Counted from the first letter of the stretch, positions 49,890 through 58,686 are shown. The stretch: 64,000 nt of DNA from UBA6107 sp034933225 (GCA_034933225.1 JAYFNV010000031.1:1-64000); one strand, 5' to 3'. Notes: generated from the sequence alone by a model not told the origin. Program-made: numbers and translations.

Positions 49890-51509
49890 TTAGTAAAGAC
49901 TTAACCAAAAGCATGAATAAGCAGGCAATGGGAGAGATAGGGTAGAAGAATGTATTTGGAAGGTTTTCCCTGTTAGCAGGTCTATGGCAGAGGTGAATTT
50001 TGATCCAGGTGAAGGGGTAGAAAATTCCAGGGTTTTATCACTTAAGTTGGCCACAACAAGAATTTGACCGGGTAAATCGCCTCTGGAGAATGCTGCAATT
50101 TCGGCATGATCTGTTTCTATCCATTTGAAGGTTTGGCTTACCTTTTGAGAATTTTCTTTAAATATTTTGATCAGATGGTGATAAAACTGCCACAATGAAT
50201 CTGGAGCGTTGATCTGTGCCGCCACGTTTATACTCTCAGGCTTGTATAAGGGGTCAGCGATCAACGGGATAAAAGCCTTCTCCGCGTTGGTGAAACCTGC
50301 GTTCGGACCAGACTGCCATTGCATTGGCGTTCGCAAGCCGTTGCGGTCAAAAAGCTCTACATTGTCGCCCATACCTATTTCGTCACCATAATAGATAAAA
50401 GGAGAACCCGGCAAAGAGAACAAGAGAGCAGTCATTAATTCCAACTTGCGGCGATCATTCTCCAATAATGGCGACAGACGGCGACGAATGCCCAGGTTGA
50501 GGCGATAGCGCGAGTCTGGAGAATAATTTTCCCACATGAAGGTACGTTCTTCTGGCGAAACCATCTCCAGAGTAAGTTCATCGTGGTTACGTAAAAATGT
50601 TCCCCACTGGCACCCCCCGGGAATTTGAGGTAATTGTTCCAAAGCCCAACGGATGGGAGCCGCATTTGCCTTTTTGAGAGCCATGAACATACGTGGCATG
50701 ATGGGAAAATTAAAGGCCATCTGAAATTCTTTTCCATCACCAAAATATTCCACTACATCATTTGGCCATTGATTCGCTTCACAGAGAAGCAATTTGTCTT
50801 GTGAAATTTCGTCGACATAACGCCGAATTTCCTGTAATATGGCATGAGTTTTGGGCAAGTTCTCGCAATTTGTACCCTCTTGCTCCACCAGGTAGGGAAC
50901 AGCATCCACACGGAATCCATCAATTCCTTTTTGTAACCAAAAATGGATCACTCGTTTCATTTCTTCAATGACAGATGGATTCTCATAATTTAAATCGGGT
51001 TGGCTGGAATAGAACCGGTGCCAGTAATATTCTTTGGTTGTTTCGTTCCAGGTCCAATTGGAGGTTTCTGTATCAATAAAGATGATCCTTGCATCCGCGT
51101 ATTTTTTTGGATCTACAGACCAGACATAGTAATCATGGTAAGGAGAGCGCTTATCAACCCGGCCAGTTTTGAACCAGGTGTGATCTGCAGAGGTATGGTT
51201 CATCACCAGATCCATGATGATGCGTAACCCCCGTTGATGGGCAGAAGAGACCAATTCATCAAAATCTTGTAAAGATCCCAGATCTGAATGTATCTGGCAA
51301 AAATCTGAAATATCATAGCCATCGTCTTTGAGCGGCGAGGCGTAAATAGGAAGCAGCCAAAGGCAATCTACTCCCAGCTGAGTAAAATAATCCAGTTTTT
51401 CGATCAGACCTTTCAGATCACCGATCCCATCACCGTTAGAATCATAAAAAGAACGAACTGAAACCTCGTAAAAAACGGCATTTTCATACCAATGTTGTTT
51501 TATTGCCAT
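49890..51509 (-). CDS. GH13 alpha-amylase family enzyme, trehalose synthase-like
   Basis: 539 residues. WYENAVFYEVSVRSFYDSNG and CLWLLPIYASPLKDDGYDIS resemble GH13_16 trehalose synthases, which isomerise maltose and trehalose. Catalytic set: nucleophile Asp in GFRVDAVPYL (about 201), acid/base Glu in LLCEANQWP (about 240), and Asp in LRNHDELTLEM (about 308). The family also has alpha-glucosidases, so the reaction is not certain. No signal peptide: cytoplasmic, acting on the imported sugar. It is the last gene of the operon, 13 nt after the permease; AAGAAGG is very close to the ATG. Confidence 0.83.
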   Translation of the reverse strand: MAIKQHWYENAVFYEVSVRSFYDSNGDGIGDLKGLIEKLDYFTQLGVDCLWLLPIYASPLKDDGYDISDFCQIHSDLGSLQDFDELVSSAHQRGLRIIMDLVMNHTSADHTWFKTGRVDKRSPYHDYYVWSVDPKKYADARIIFIDTETSNWTWNETTKEYYWHRFYSSQPDLNYENPSVIEEMKRVIHFWLQKGIDGFRVDAVPYLVEQEGTNCENLPKTHAILQEIRRYVDEISQDKLLLCEANQWPNDVVEYFGDGKEFQMAFNFPIMPRMFMALKKANAAPIRWALEQLPQIPGGCQWGTFLRNHDELTLEMVSPEERTFMWENYSPDSRYRLNLGIRRRLSPLLENDRRKLELMTALLFSLPGSPFIYYGDEIGMGDNVELFDRNGLRTPMQWQSGPNAGFTNAEKAFIPLIADPLYKPESINVAAQINAPDSLWQFYHHLIKIFKENSQKVSQTFKWIETDHAEIAAFSRGDLPGQILVVANLSDKTLEFSTPSPGSKFTSAIDLLTGKTFQIHSSTLSLPLPAYSCFWLSLY

Positions 51510-51522
51510 GAGCCTTCTTTGT

Positions 51523-52737
51523 TTAACCTTTCACTGAGCCGGCTAATAGACCGCGCACGAAGAATTTTTGGAATGCAAAGAATACGAACATTGGAATTAG
51601 GAAGGATAAAAACGCTGCTCCAGTGAGAATATGCCAATTTGCTCCTCGGGGATCGATCAGGTTGGTGATCTGAACGGTGAGGACTGGATGACTGGAAAGA
51701 AAGATCTTTGCAACCAAAAAGTCATTCCACACCCAGAGGAATTGGAAGATACCTAGAGAAGCAATGGCAGGTACAGAGAGTGGTAGTGCCAGTTTTGTAA
51801 AGGCCTTCCAATGGTTGGCTCCATCAAGGTAAGCAGATTCAAAAACCTCTTTTGGCAAAGAACCCATAAAATTGCGCATTAAATAAATCGCGTAAGGTAG
51901 ACCAAATCCTGTATGGAAGAGCCAGATTCCTAAAAATGATCCTTGCATCCCCAACGAAGTGTATAAGCGAGAAATCGGGACGAGCGTCATTTGCAGCGGG
52001 ACAATCTGTAAACCCACTAATAAAGCAAATAACCATGTCCGACCTTTAAAATCCAACCAGGCGAAGGCAAAGGCCGCGAAGGAAGCCAGAAAGACTACCA
52101 GTAAAGTGGAGGGGATGGTAACGATCAATGTGTTAATAAAGGCAGCTCCCATCCCTTCAGGGTTGAGCAGATCGCTGGCATTGCACTTGAATTTTACAGA
52201 AACAGAATTCCCCCCCGATTGACAATCTGCCAGGTAACTGTCTGTCCCTTTGTAGCCTACCAGAGCATCAGCATAGTTATTTAAAGTAAGGTTTAAACTT
52301 GTGCTGCTTGTAGTAGAAATTGACTGCATGTAAAGAAGCACATTTGAGAGAATGTTCAAACTTTCTGTGGGGTTATCTGGCAATGGAGTTTCTTTTAGGT
52401 GAGGTTCGCCATTTACATCTTTCTTCAGCATGGCGAACAATTGATACGAGCGTGTGTACTTGCTTACCTCGGCTGGATCTGAAATATCAATTTGCGGTAA
52501 AGCATCTCCACTTGCACCATGGCAAGAAGCGCAATAAGTAGTGTATTCGGCCTGTCCTTCAACTTTTTTAGGAGAAAGTACCGTCCACCAACCACTGGTA
52601 CGCACATCTTCTTTATCTCGGAAGGAGGTAACAAATAGGCCTAGAGTAGGTAAAATCCAGAGAAGGCACATTATGATGAGGGCCAAATTAACAGGAAGAG
52701 CCCGGAAAATGTGATTGAGCCTGCCAAGTGGTTTCAT
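51523..52737 (-). CDS. MalG-type sugar ABC permease with inserted c-type cytochrome domain
   Basis: 404 residues, about 120 more than usual MalG-type permeases. TM1 is residues 17-37. A TSGWW motif (47-51), typical before the first external loop of this family, is followed not by the usual FTLENY segment but by residues 57-148, which form a cytochrome c-like domain: AEYTTYCASCHGASGDALP with C69-A-S-C72-H73, and a C-terminal helix NVLLYMQSIS (132-141). The permease resumes at LTLNNYADALVG (150-161), with Cys172 and Cys185 as a possible disulfide, then five more helices and the EAA loop ESAYLDGANHWKAFTKLALP. No usual distal Met is visible; His113 lies where it would be expected. GGAGG and an ATGA overlap link it to the other permease. 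Confidence 0.85.
   Translation of the reverse strand: MKPLGRLNHIFRALPVNLALIIMCLLWILPTLGLFVTSFRDKEDVRTSGWWTVLSPKKVEGQAEYTTYCASCHGASGDALPQIDISDPAEVSKYTRSYQLFAMLKKDVNGEPHLKETPLPDNPTESLNILSNVLLYMQSISTTSSTSLNLTLNNYADALVGYKGTDSYLADCQSGGNSVSVKFKCNASDLLNPEGMGAAFINTLIVTIPSTLLVVFLASFAAFAFAWLDFKGRTWLFALLVGLQIVPLQMTLVPISRLYTSLGMQGSFLGIWLFHTGFGLPYAIYLMRNFMGSLPKEVFESAYLDGANHWKAFTKLALPLSVPAIASLGIFQFLWVWNDFLVAKIFLSSHPVLTVQITNLIDPRGANWHILTGAAFLSFLIPMFVFFAFQKFFVRGLLAGSVKG
52519..52533 (-). other. CxxCH haem-attachment motif in the MalG-type permease
   Basis: Codons for Cys69-Ala-Ser-Cys72-His73. They lie in the first loop, which by the positive-inside rule and MalG topology faces outside, where haem is attached by the Ccm machinery. 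Confidence 0.8.
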
Positions 52738-53642
52738 CGAATTTCCTCCTGTTTTCTAAAGCGTTGAATGTTCATGATCATGATCGGGATCATCAGAGCG
52801 ATCAACAGGACTGCAATTGCCATAGATCTGCCAGTATCTGTGACGATCAGTTTAAACATCCGGTTGGCAATCACTTCTGTGCCATAATTGCCGCCGGTCA
52901 TTACAAAAACAATATCGAAAATCTTTAAGACATTAATGATCATGGTTGTGGTGACAACTACAATGGTTGGCATAATTAATGGAATGGTTATTTGCCAAAA
53001 AGTCTGCCAGTTATTGGCACCATCTACATGAGCAGCTTCTAATACCTCAGCAGATAACCCCTTTACCGCCGCTGAAAGAATGGTCATGCAAAAGCCAGCC
53101 CATAACCAGACCCCTACGATCATTAATGCGAAATTATTAATAGGAGCAGTACTCAACCAGGCAATTGGCTGACCGCCAAAAGAAGTGATGATGGCGTTTA
53201 ACAGGCCGGTTTGTGCTCCTCCACCGCTTCGAATTGAATAAACAAATTGCCAGATGATGCCTGCGCCAACGAATGAAATTGCCATTGGCATAAAAATGAT
53301 GGCTTTGGCAATCTTTTCATAACGAACTCGTTCAGCCAGTATTGCAAAAAGCAGCCCTACTGCAACTGTCGCCGGAACCATCAAGATCAGCCAAAGGGCG
53401 TTGTTGCGTAGTGCGGTGGTCATATCTGTATTGGTTAATGCATAACGGTAATTTTCAAAGATTCCCCAACATGGTTGACCAGATAAACATGTATTGGCTG
53501 CAGAATTAAGCCCTGACCGATCCATGAAGCTTAAAAGGATGGTGTTCACCGTCGGATAGGCGATAAAAATAAGCATAATAAATAATGCCGGAAAAAGATA
53601 CAGCCAGGGTGTCCATCGGCCTTGCTTCATTATTGAGGTCAT
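52734..53642 (-). CDS. MalF-type sugar ABC transporter permease
   Basis: 302 residues, six membrane helices. The start is an ATG with AAGGAAGG about 6 nt upstream, giving WTPWLYLFPALFIMLIFIAYP as first helix. The external loop has a Cys pair (C52-LSGQP-C58), likely a disulfide. The EAA loop is LEAAHVDGANNWQTFWQITIP (about 195-215). It pairs with the MalG-type subunit to form the channel; the ATPase is not encoded in the operon and is presumably a shared MsmX-type protein elsewhere. Its stop overlaps the next start. Confidence 0.9.
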   Translation of the reverse strand: MTSIMKQGRWTPWLYLFPALFIMLIFIAYPTVNTILLSFMDRSGLNSAANTCLSGQPCWGIFENYRYALTNTDMTTALRNNALWLILMVPATVAVGLLFAILAERVRYEKIAKAIIFMPMAISFVGAGIIWQFVYSIRSGGGAQTGLLNAIITSFGGQPIAWLSTAPINNFALMIVGVWLWAGFCMTILSAAVKGLSAEVLEAAHVDGANNWQTFWQITIPLIMPTIVVVTTTMIINVLKIFDIVFVMTGGNYGTEVIANRMFKLIVTDTGRSMAIAVLLIALMIPIMIMNIQRFRKQEEIR

Positions 53643-53663
53643 AAATACCTTCCTTAATGTTTT

Positions 53664-53699
53664 GGCACTGAAGCGTACTCTAAAGTACGCTTCAGTGCC
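53664..53699 (-). other. 15-bp stem-loop between solute-binding protein and permease genes
   Basis: Perfect 15-bp stem GGCACTGAAGCGTAC/GTACGCTTCAGTGCC with a 6-nt loop. It is followed by AAAAC rather than a T-run on the minus strand, so it is more likely an mRNA-processing or stabilising element giving more binding protein than permease. Confidence 0.65.
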
Positions 53700-53714
53700 G
53701 TTAGTCTGGAACAA

Positions 53715-55037
53715 TTATTGTGCAGTAGCTGTTACAACAGCATCAAGAGCAGTTTGGATACTTCCACCTTGCACGACGGCAATGATTGCTTTCCATTCGT
53801 TTTCACCAAAGGGAGCCGGGAGGGTATCTCCCAGATCTGGGGTAAAACCAGTGGCATTGGCAAGAGCTGCGGCTTTCTTGGTTAACTGAGCATCAGTGTA
53901 TTGATCGGTCGCCTTATTATTTGGTGAAAGATCAAAACCGGCTTTAGCCCAGGCAGAGGCACCTTCGGCACTGGTCAGGTAGGCTACAAGCGCTTTGGCA
54001 GCAGCAGAATCGCTGAAGGCCATCATGTAATCAGCACCGCCTTGCATGCCCTGAATTCCAGGGAAAGCAAAAAAGTCATAATCAGTACCATATTGCAGAT
54101 CGGGGAATTGTTTAACGATCTCTCCGCCTGCGAAACCAGATTGTTTGACCATCATTGCTTCAGGTTCAGGTTGGAAGACTTTGTAAATAGCATCCAGGAA
54201 AGGTGTATTTACGGTACCATCGGCGCCACCAACAGTGTACTTGGCATCTGAAGACCACTTTTGGTAGGTTTCGTAAGCCTGGACAACACCAGCGTCGTTG
54301 TATTTCACATTGCCGTTGATGATATCCATTACGTACTGAGGTCCTTGCTGGGTAAGCAGCAGATCCTGAATGAAGTCCGACCCAGTCCATCCGGTTGCGG
54401 CATCGCTACCGAATCCCATGCTCCAGGGAACATTCCCATCGGCAACCATTTTTTCTACCAGGGTGTTCAATTCGTCAAAGGTGGTCGGGACGGTGTACCC
54501 TAACGCTTCAAAACGAGCCGGGCTGTACCAAATAATGGATTTAATATCCGCTTTGACGGGTAAGGCAAAGAGCTTACCATCAACTGAACCAAGATCCAGC
54601 CAATAGGAAGCGTAATTATCAGTGGCAGCCCCTAAGGTTTTCAGGTCAACGAGTTTGTCAGGATACAGGTTGAGTGGTGAAGTGGTGGGCCAGAAGAGAA
54701 TATCAGGTGGGGTGCTCTTGACTTTTGTGTCCAATACAGCAGCATCGCGGGTAGATTCTGCAACGATTTTTACGCCGCACTCATCCACGAATGTTTTTAC
54801 GATAGAGTTGAATTTCTCCTCTTCAGCGCCGGACCATTGATACATTACGTTCAGCGTGTCACCAGCTTTTGCATCACCACAAATGGACATGGTGGCGGGA
54901 ACTTCGGTAGCAGGAACTGCAGTGGCAGGAACTTCGGTTGCGGGAGCCTGTGTTGCTGTTGCAGCCGGTGCTGCACAGGCAGTGGCAAGTAATGCAACCA
55001 GGACGAACGCGACAAAAAGCTTTGTAACTTTATTCAT
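53715..55037 (-). CDS. Sugar ABC transporter solute-binding lipoprotein
   Basis: 440 residues. Lipobox LLATAC (Cys about 21), then an Ala/Thr/Pro/Val repeat linker (ATEVPATAVPATEVPAT) and an extracellular solute-binding fold of the MalE/UgpB class 1 type. Recognisable pieces are NVMYQWSGAEEEKFNSIVKT (about 64-83), FDELNTLVEKMVADGNVPWS, and ALVAYLTSAEGASAWAKAG near the C-terminus. The ligand may be a disaccharide or oligosaccharide, in view of the GH13 gene. AAGGAG lies 7 nt before the ATG. Highest expression in the operon is expected, given the downstream stem-loop. Confidence 0.88.
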   Translation of the reverse strand: MNKVTKLFVAFVLVALLATACAAPAATATQAPATEVPATAVPATEVPATMSICGDAKAGDTLNVMYQWSGAEEEKFNSIVKTFVDECGVKIVAESTRDAAVLDTKVKSTPPDILFWPTTSPLNLYPDKLVDLKTLGAATDNYASYWLDLGSVDGKLFALPVKADIKSIIWYSPARFEALGYTVPTTFDELNTLVEKMVADGNVPWSMGFGSDAATGWTGSDFIQDLLLTQQGPQYVMDIINGNVKYNDAGVVQAYETYQKWSSDAKYTVGGADGTVNTPFLDAIYKVFQPEPEAMMVKQSGFAGGEIVKQFPDLQYGTDYDFFAFPGIQGMQGGADYMMAFSDSAAAKALVAYLTSAEGASAWAKAGFDLSPNNKATDQYTDAQLTKKAAALANATGFTPDLGDTLPAPFGENEWKAIIAVVQGGSIQTALDAVVTATAQ

Positions 55038-55074
55038 CTCAACTCCTTAAAATTTTTAGCGAAATTTAATACAC

Positions 55075-55097
55075 ATACAAACCGACCTCATTTGTAT
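55075..55097. promoter_or_regulatory. Inverted repeat upstream of the solute-binding protein gene
   Basis: ATACAAA (55075-55081) and TTTGTAT (55091-55097) form 7-bp arms around a 9-nt centre, 38 nt before the ATG. A possible regulator site; it does not match the palindromes at the lacI promoter. Confidence 0.4.
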
Positions 55098-55139
55098 AAT
55101 CGATCACCTCCTTTACTAAGGAATTAATTGGCCAATAAA

Positions 55140-56177
55140 CTAACTCAAAGTTTCTCTTTGCGCGGTAGATTCTCGGATAATTAATTTCGTGTTGAGCAAT
55201 TCTTGATATGGTTGCGGATCTTGCTTACGGATAATTTGTATCAACTTCTCTCCGGCTTCTCGGCCGATCTCGTAAGCCGGTAAACGTATGGTTGTGAGGG
55301 GTGGGTCAAAATAGGCCGCCATGGGGATATCATCAAATCCAATGACGGAAATGTCTTGCGGAATGCTAAGGTGATGATTTTTTATTGCCTGAATTGCTCC
55401 TGTCGCGACCACATCGCTGGCGACAAACACAGCGGTGGGAATCTCTTTGTTCTCCAAGAGTTTATTCATCGCTGAAAAACCACTGGCGGGAGTGTAATCG
55501 CCTTCCTGGAATAAAGACTCATCAAAGGAGAGGTTGGCTTTTTTTAGAGCGTAAACGAATCCCTGGCGCCGTTGGCGAGCAGAAGTATATTGCATTGAGG
55601 CATTGGTGATCATACCAATACGACGGTGTCCGAGTTCGATCAGGTGGCGGGTGGCATCGGCCGCACCCTCATAGGCATTAATATCCACGAAAGGAATTTC
55701 ACTTCCTTCGAGTTGACCCATCAAAACAATGGGAAAGCCGTCCTTAAATCTTTTTGTGATCTCAGAATCGTCCTGACGAGGACCGGAGAGGATAATTCCA
55801 TCAACATGGTTTTCGCTGACTAATTGGTCGTAACCATTATGATGGTTAGGATCCAGGGGTTTAAGAAGTAAATTGAATCCATATTGAGAAGCAGCATGAT
55901 CAATTCCTAGCATGGCCTGGAGCAGGAAAGCATCAGAAAAAATTTGGTCAAAGCTCTGACGGAGCACCAGCCCGATGGTAGAAGATTTTCCGGTTACCAG
56001 CTTTCGACCTGAAGCATCCGGGTGGTAGTTTAATTTTTCTGCGGCTGCAAAAACACGTTGGCGAGTTGCATCACTGATGCTGATACTGGTGACATTATTT
56101 AACACGAAGGAGACTGTAGTTCTTGAAACCCCTGCTTCTCTTGCGACATCAAAGCTTGTAGCTCGCTTATTCGACAA
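55140..56177 (-). CDS. LacI family transcriptional regulator
   Basis: 345 residues from a TTG with GGAGG 7 nt upstream; an ATG eight codons earlier overlaps that site. The N-terminal helix-turn-helix (RATSFDVAREAGVSRTTVSF then VLNNVTSISISDATRQRVFA) and the hinge LNYHPDASGRKL are typical. The periplasmic-binding-like core spans about 60-345. It should repress the downstream sugar operon and itself. Two palindromes sit in its own promoter (56196-56207 and 56239-56253). It is the first gene of the cluster, 102 nt before the binding protein gene. Confidence 0.92.
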   Translation of the reverse strand: MSNKRATSFDVAREAGVSRTTVSFVLNNVTSISISDATRQRVFAAAEKLNYHPDASGRKLVTGKSSTIGLVLRQSFDQIFSDAFLLQAMLGIDHAASQYGFNLLLKPLDPNHHNGYDQLVSENHVDGIILSGPRQDDSEITKRFKDGFPIVLMGQLEGSEIPFVDINAYEGAADATRHLIELGHRRIGMITNASMQYTSARQRRQGFVYALKKANLSFDESLFQEGDYTPASGFSAMNKLLENKEIPTAVFVASDVVATGAIQAIKNHHLSIPQDISVIGFDDIPMAAYFDPPLTTIRLPAYEIGREAGEKLIQIIRKQDPQPYQELLNTKLIIRESTAQRETLS

Positions 56178-56195
56178 GGAAAACCCTCCGATTAA

Positions 56196-56253
56196 TAACA
56201 CGTGTTAGTTAATCATTATTATAGGTATTTTTGCATCATTAGTCAATTACTAA
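56196..56253 (-). promoter_or_regulatory. lacI promoter with two operator-like palindromes
   Basis: On the minus strand TTGACT (56246-56241), 17 nt, TATAAT (56223-56218). TTAGTCAATTACTAA (56239-56253) covers the -35 box, and TAACACGTGTTA (56196-56207), the form of a classic LacI-family operator, lies just after the transcript start. The layout indicates autoregulation. Confidence 0.7.
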
Positions 56254-56295
56254 CACTTTTTTCTCATTTAGTAACCCTATTTTGTGTCAGCAATA

Positions 56296-56328
56296 GAAAA
56301 AGCCATCCAGAAATTCTGAATGGCTTTA
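56296..56328 (-). terminator. Intrinsic terminator of the YfcC gene
   Basis: Stem AAAGCCATTCAGAA/TTCTGGATGGCTTT with one G-T pair, followed on the minus strand by TTC and further T's. Confidence 0.8.
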
Positions 56329-56349
56329 ATGAATCTATACGGGTTTTAA

Positions 56350-57789
56350 TTAGAAGGGACCGTAGCCGATGACGCTGCCCAGCCACAGGAAGAAGACCGT
56401 AATTGGGATGATCACTGCCCATAACTTCCAGGTGAACTTCATCCATTTGCCGTATCCCACGGATGCCAGACCGATGGCAATGAGCAGCACCGGGTTGGTG
56501 GGGTAGGCCAGGTTGGAGAAGCCATCGCCGAAGCAGTAGGCCGTAACTGTGAGTTGGCGGGTAACGCCAACCAGATCGGCCAGAGGCAGCAGGATGGGCA
56601 TCATCAGCACGGCTTTGGCGCCGGCGGAGCCGATGAATAGCTCCATCAACAAGGCCAGCAGATAAATGATGAGCACAGCACTGAGCGGGGAAGCGCCCTG
56701 CAACAGGGTGGAGGAGCTCTGCAAAATGGTATCCATCACACCACCGTTGGTGATGATGAGCTTGATACTTGCAGCCATCAAGATGAGGGGGATGCCGGGT
56801 GCCATGCCGCCCATGCCTTCCAACAGGGCATGACCAATGACCTTGCCCTTGGCGCCGGAGATGAAACCAGCGCCCAACCCGCCGATGAAGAAGAGCAGGC
56901 CTACTATAGGCAGTGAATAATCAGCCAGGAAGGGAACGACAGAGGTGCTGAAAAGGACCAGAATGATGAGAACGATGAAAACACCAAAGAAGATGCCGGC
57001 TCGACCCAGATTGGCATTGCTTTCAAAAGTGATGGCGGAATAGCGCTTTCGGTCCGCCTGGTCTTCTTTGAAGATGAGTGAGGCTTCAGGATTGCGGTCA
57101 ATTTTGCGGGCATAGCTGACCAAAAACCAGGCTAAAGCGGCATAGACAGCCAGGAAAATGGGTACACGGAAAAGTGCGCCGGAGGGGTAGGGAAGGCCGG
57201 CAAGTTTTTGAGCCACACCAATGGTAAATGGATTGGTGATGGCGGCTGAAAAACCCATATTGGTAGCTAAAATGCTCATGCCCAGACCGACCAGAGCGTC
57301 CCAGCCAAGGGAATAGGCCAGGGCGATCATGAGAGGAACAAGCGGAACGATCTCTTCAAAGAGGCCAAAGAGGGCGCCCATTAGCATGAAGAAGAGAGAG
57401 ACGACAAGCAACAGTACGTACTTGCGCCCGCCAAATTTATTAACGATCTTACCAAGTGTGGCTTTGAGAATGCCGCTTTTATCCAGTACTGCAAAGGCGC
57501 TGCTGACCAACAAAATGAAAACGATGATGGTGATGATCACCAAAGCATCTGGTCCCCACAGTGTCCCCACAGGGGCAGTGAACCAGCGCCAGATGGGCAG
57601 ATTCACCGGGTCAGTCAGCTTGAAGGAGGTCGGGTCAATGACCGTGCGGCCGTCCTGCAAGAAGCGATCAAAGCTGCCTGCCGGAAGAACCCGGGTTAGG
57701 ACGCCGGCGACGATCATTAACAATAGCAAAATTAGAAATGATTGAATAAACGCTTTCTTGGATATTTGCGCGCCTGCTTTTTCGTCCAT
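56350..57789 (-). CDS. YfcC family (DcuC/ArcD-like) membrane carrier
   Basis: 479 residues with about twelve membrane helices. The opening FIQSFLILLLLMIVAGVLTR and VLPAGSFDRFLQDGR, then LGMSILATNMGFSAAITNPF and the late PTNPVLLIAIGLASVGYGKW, are characteristic of YfcC-type carriers of the ion-transporter superfamily, thought to move basic amino acids or dicarboxylates. Substrate unknown. AGGAAG lies 9 nt before the ATG. It is monocistronic and independent of the LacI operon. Confidence 0.87.
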   Translation of the reverse strand: MDEKAGAQISKKAFIQSFLILLLLMIVAGVLTRVLPAGSFDRFLQDGRTVIDPTSFKLTDPVNLPIWRWFTAPVGTLWGPDALVIITIIVFILLVSSAFAVLDKSGILKATLGKIVNKFGGRKYVLLLVVSLFFMLMGALFGLFEEIVPLVPLMIALAYSLGWDALVGLGMSILATNMGFSAAITNPFTIGVAQKLAGLPYPSGALFRVPIFLAVYAALAWFLVSYARKIDRNPEASLIFKEDQADRKRYSAITFESNANLGRAGIFFGVFIVLIILVLFSTSVVPFLADYSLPIVGLLFFIGGLGAGFISGAKGKVIGHALLEGMGGMAPGIPLILMAASIKLIITNGGVMDTILQSSSTLLQGASPLSAVLIIYLLALLMELFIGSAGAKAVLMMPILLPLADLVGVTRQLTVTAYCFGDGFSNLAYPTNPVLLIAIGLASVGYGKWMKFTWKLWAVIIPITVFFLWLGSVIGYGPF

Positions 57790-57909
57790 ATGAGACTTCC
57801 TGTCTGAGGGGAGGATTAAATTTGAATAAGTTTAGGAGCACATCCCATTCTTGTCAACAGAAAAATGAATGGCAATTTTTGATCGTGCTTGCATTGGGCG
57901 CGGGTTTGT

Positions 57910-57915
57910 TATAAT
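57910..57915 (+). promoter_or_regulatory. -10 box with leaderless spacing before the metallopeptidase gene
   Basis: TATAAT exactly 7 nt before the ATG at 57923. A TTGCAT at 57889-57894 gives a 15-nt spacer, a weak -35 box. Confidence 0.6.
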
Positions 57916-57922
57916 CCAATTC

Positions 57923-58663
57923 ATGCCAAGCACTGAAACCCATTCCATCAGTTTGTTGGGAAACCAATTGAGCTATACGCTCAAGTACTCCAGCCGGGCA
58001 CGCCGCCTGCGCATTTCTGTATCAGACAGCGGGGTATCGCTGATCTTGCCGACGGGGTTTCCCCTGGCCAGGGGTGAAACCTTTTTGCGTCAGAATGCCG
58101 CCTGGGTGATGGAGCAGTTGGAACGGCACGCCAGGCGTAAACGTGCCCTCGCCCCGGCACTGCCAAAGGACGTGTTGCTTTTTCATGGGGAACCCACGCG
58201 GGTGGAAGTGGTAGAAGAACCTGCCCGCAAGGCCAGGGCGCGCATAGATGTAGAACGCGGCCGATTGGTGGTGCGGGTGCCTGTGGGCGCCGCTGCCAGG
58301 GCTAACGAAGCCCTGGAGACCTGGCTACGTGAGATGGCGCGGGTGGAGATCGAACAGGTAACCGCCAAGCTGGCTCAGACCATGCGGGTGAGCTACAACT
58401 CGCTGACCATTCGCGATCAGCGCACACGCTGGGGGAGCTGTTCATCCAAGGGGACGCTTTCCTTTAATTGGCGTCTGGTGATGACCCCGCCGACCATTTT
58501 GCAATATGTGGTGATCCACGAGCTTGCCCATTTGACCGTACCCAACCACTCAGCAGAGTTTTGGGCGCGGGTGGCAGTCTTTTACCCCGAATACAAAAAA
58601 GCCCGCCTGTGGCTAAAGAAAAATGCCTCCCTGCTTTATCCGCAAGGATTAACACAGCTCTAA
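57923..58663 (+). CDS. YgjP-type (DUF45) zinc metallopeptidase
   Basis: 246 residues. The C-terminal part has VVIHELAHLTVPNHSAEFW (about 196-214), an HExxH zinc site with a downstream NHSxxFW third-ligand region that defines the YgjP/DUF45 family. RDQRTRWGSCSSKGTLSFNW (about 168-187) is the second hallmark. The N-terminal half (KYSSRARRLRISVSDSGVSL) is the usual beta domain. Function is poorly known. The ATG at 57923 follows TATAAT by 7 nt; a longer frame has no ribosome-binding site. A GNAT-fold gene with the same leaderless layout follows after 35 nt. Confidence 0.87.
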   Translation: MPSTETHSISLLGNQLSYTLKYSSRARRLRISVSDSGVSLILPTGFPLARGETFLRQNAAWVMEQLERHARRKRALAPALPKDVLLFHGEPTRVEVVEEPARKARARIDVERGRLVVRVPVGAAARANEALETWLREMARVEIEQVTAKLAQTMRVSYNSLTIRDQRTRWGSCSSKGTLSFNWRLVMTPPTILQYVVIHELAHLTVPNHSAEFWARVAVFYPEYKKARLWLKKNASLLYPQGLTQL

Positions 58664-58686
58664 CAATTCAGATAAGACCTATCAGG

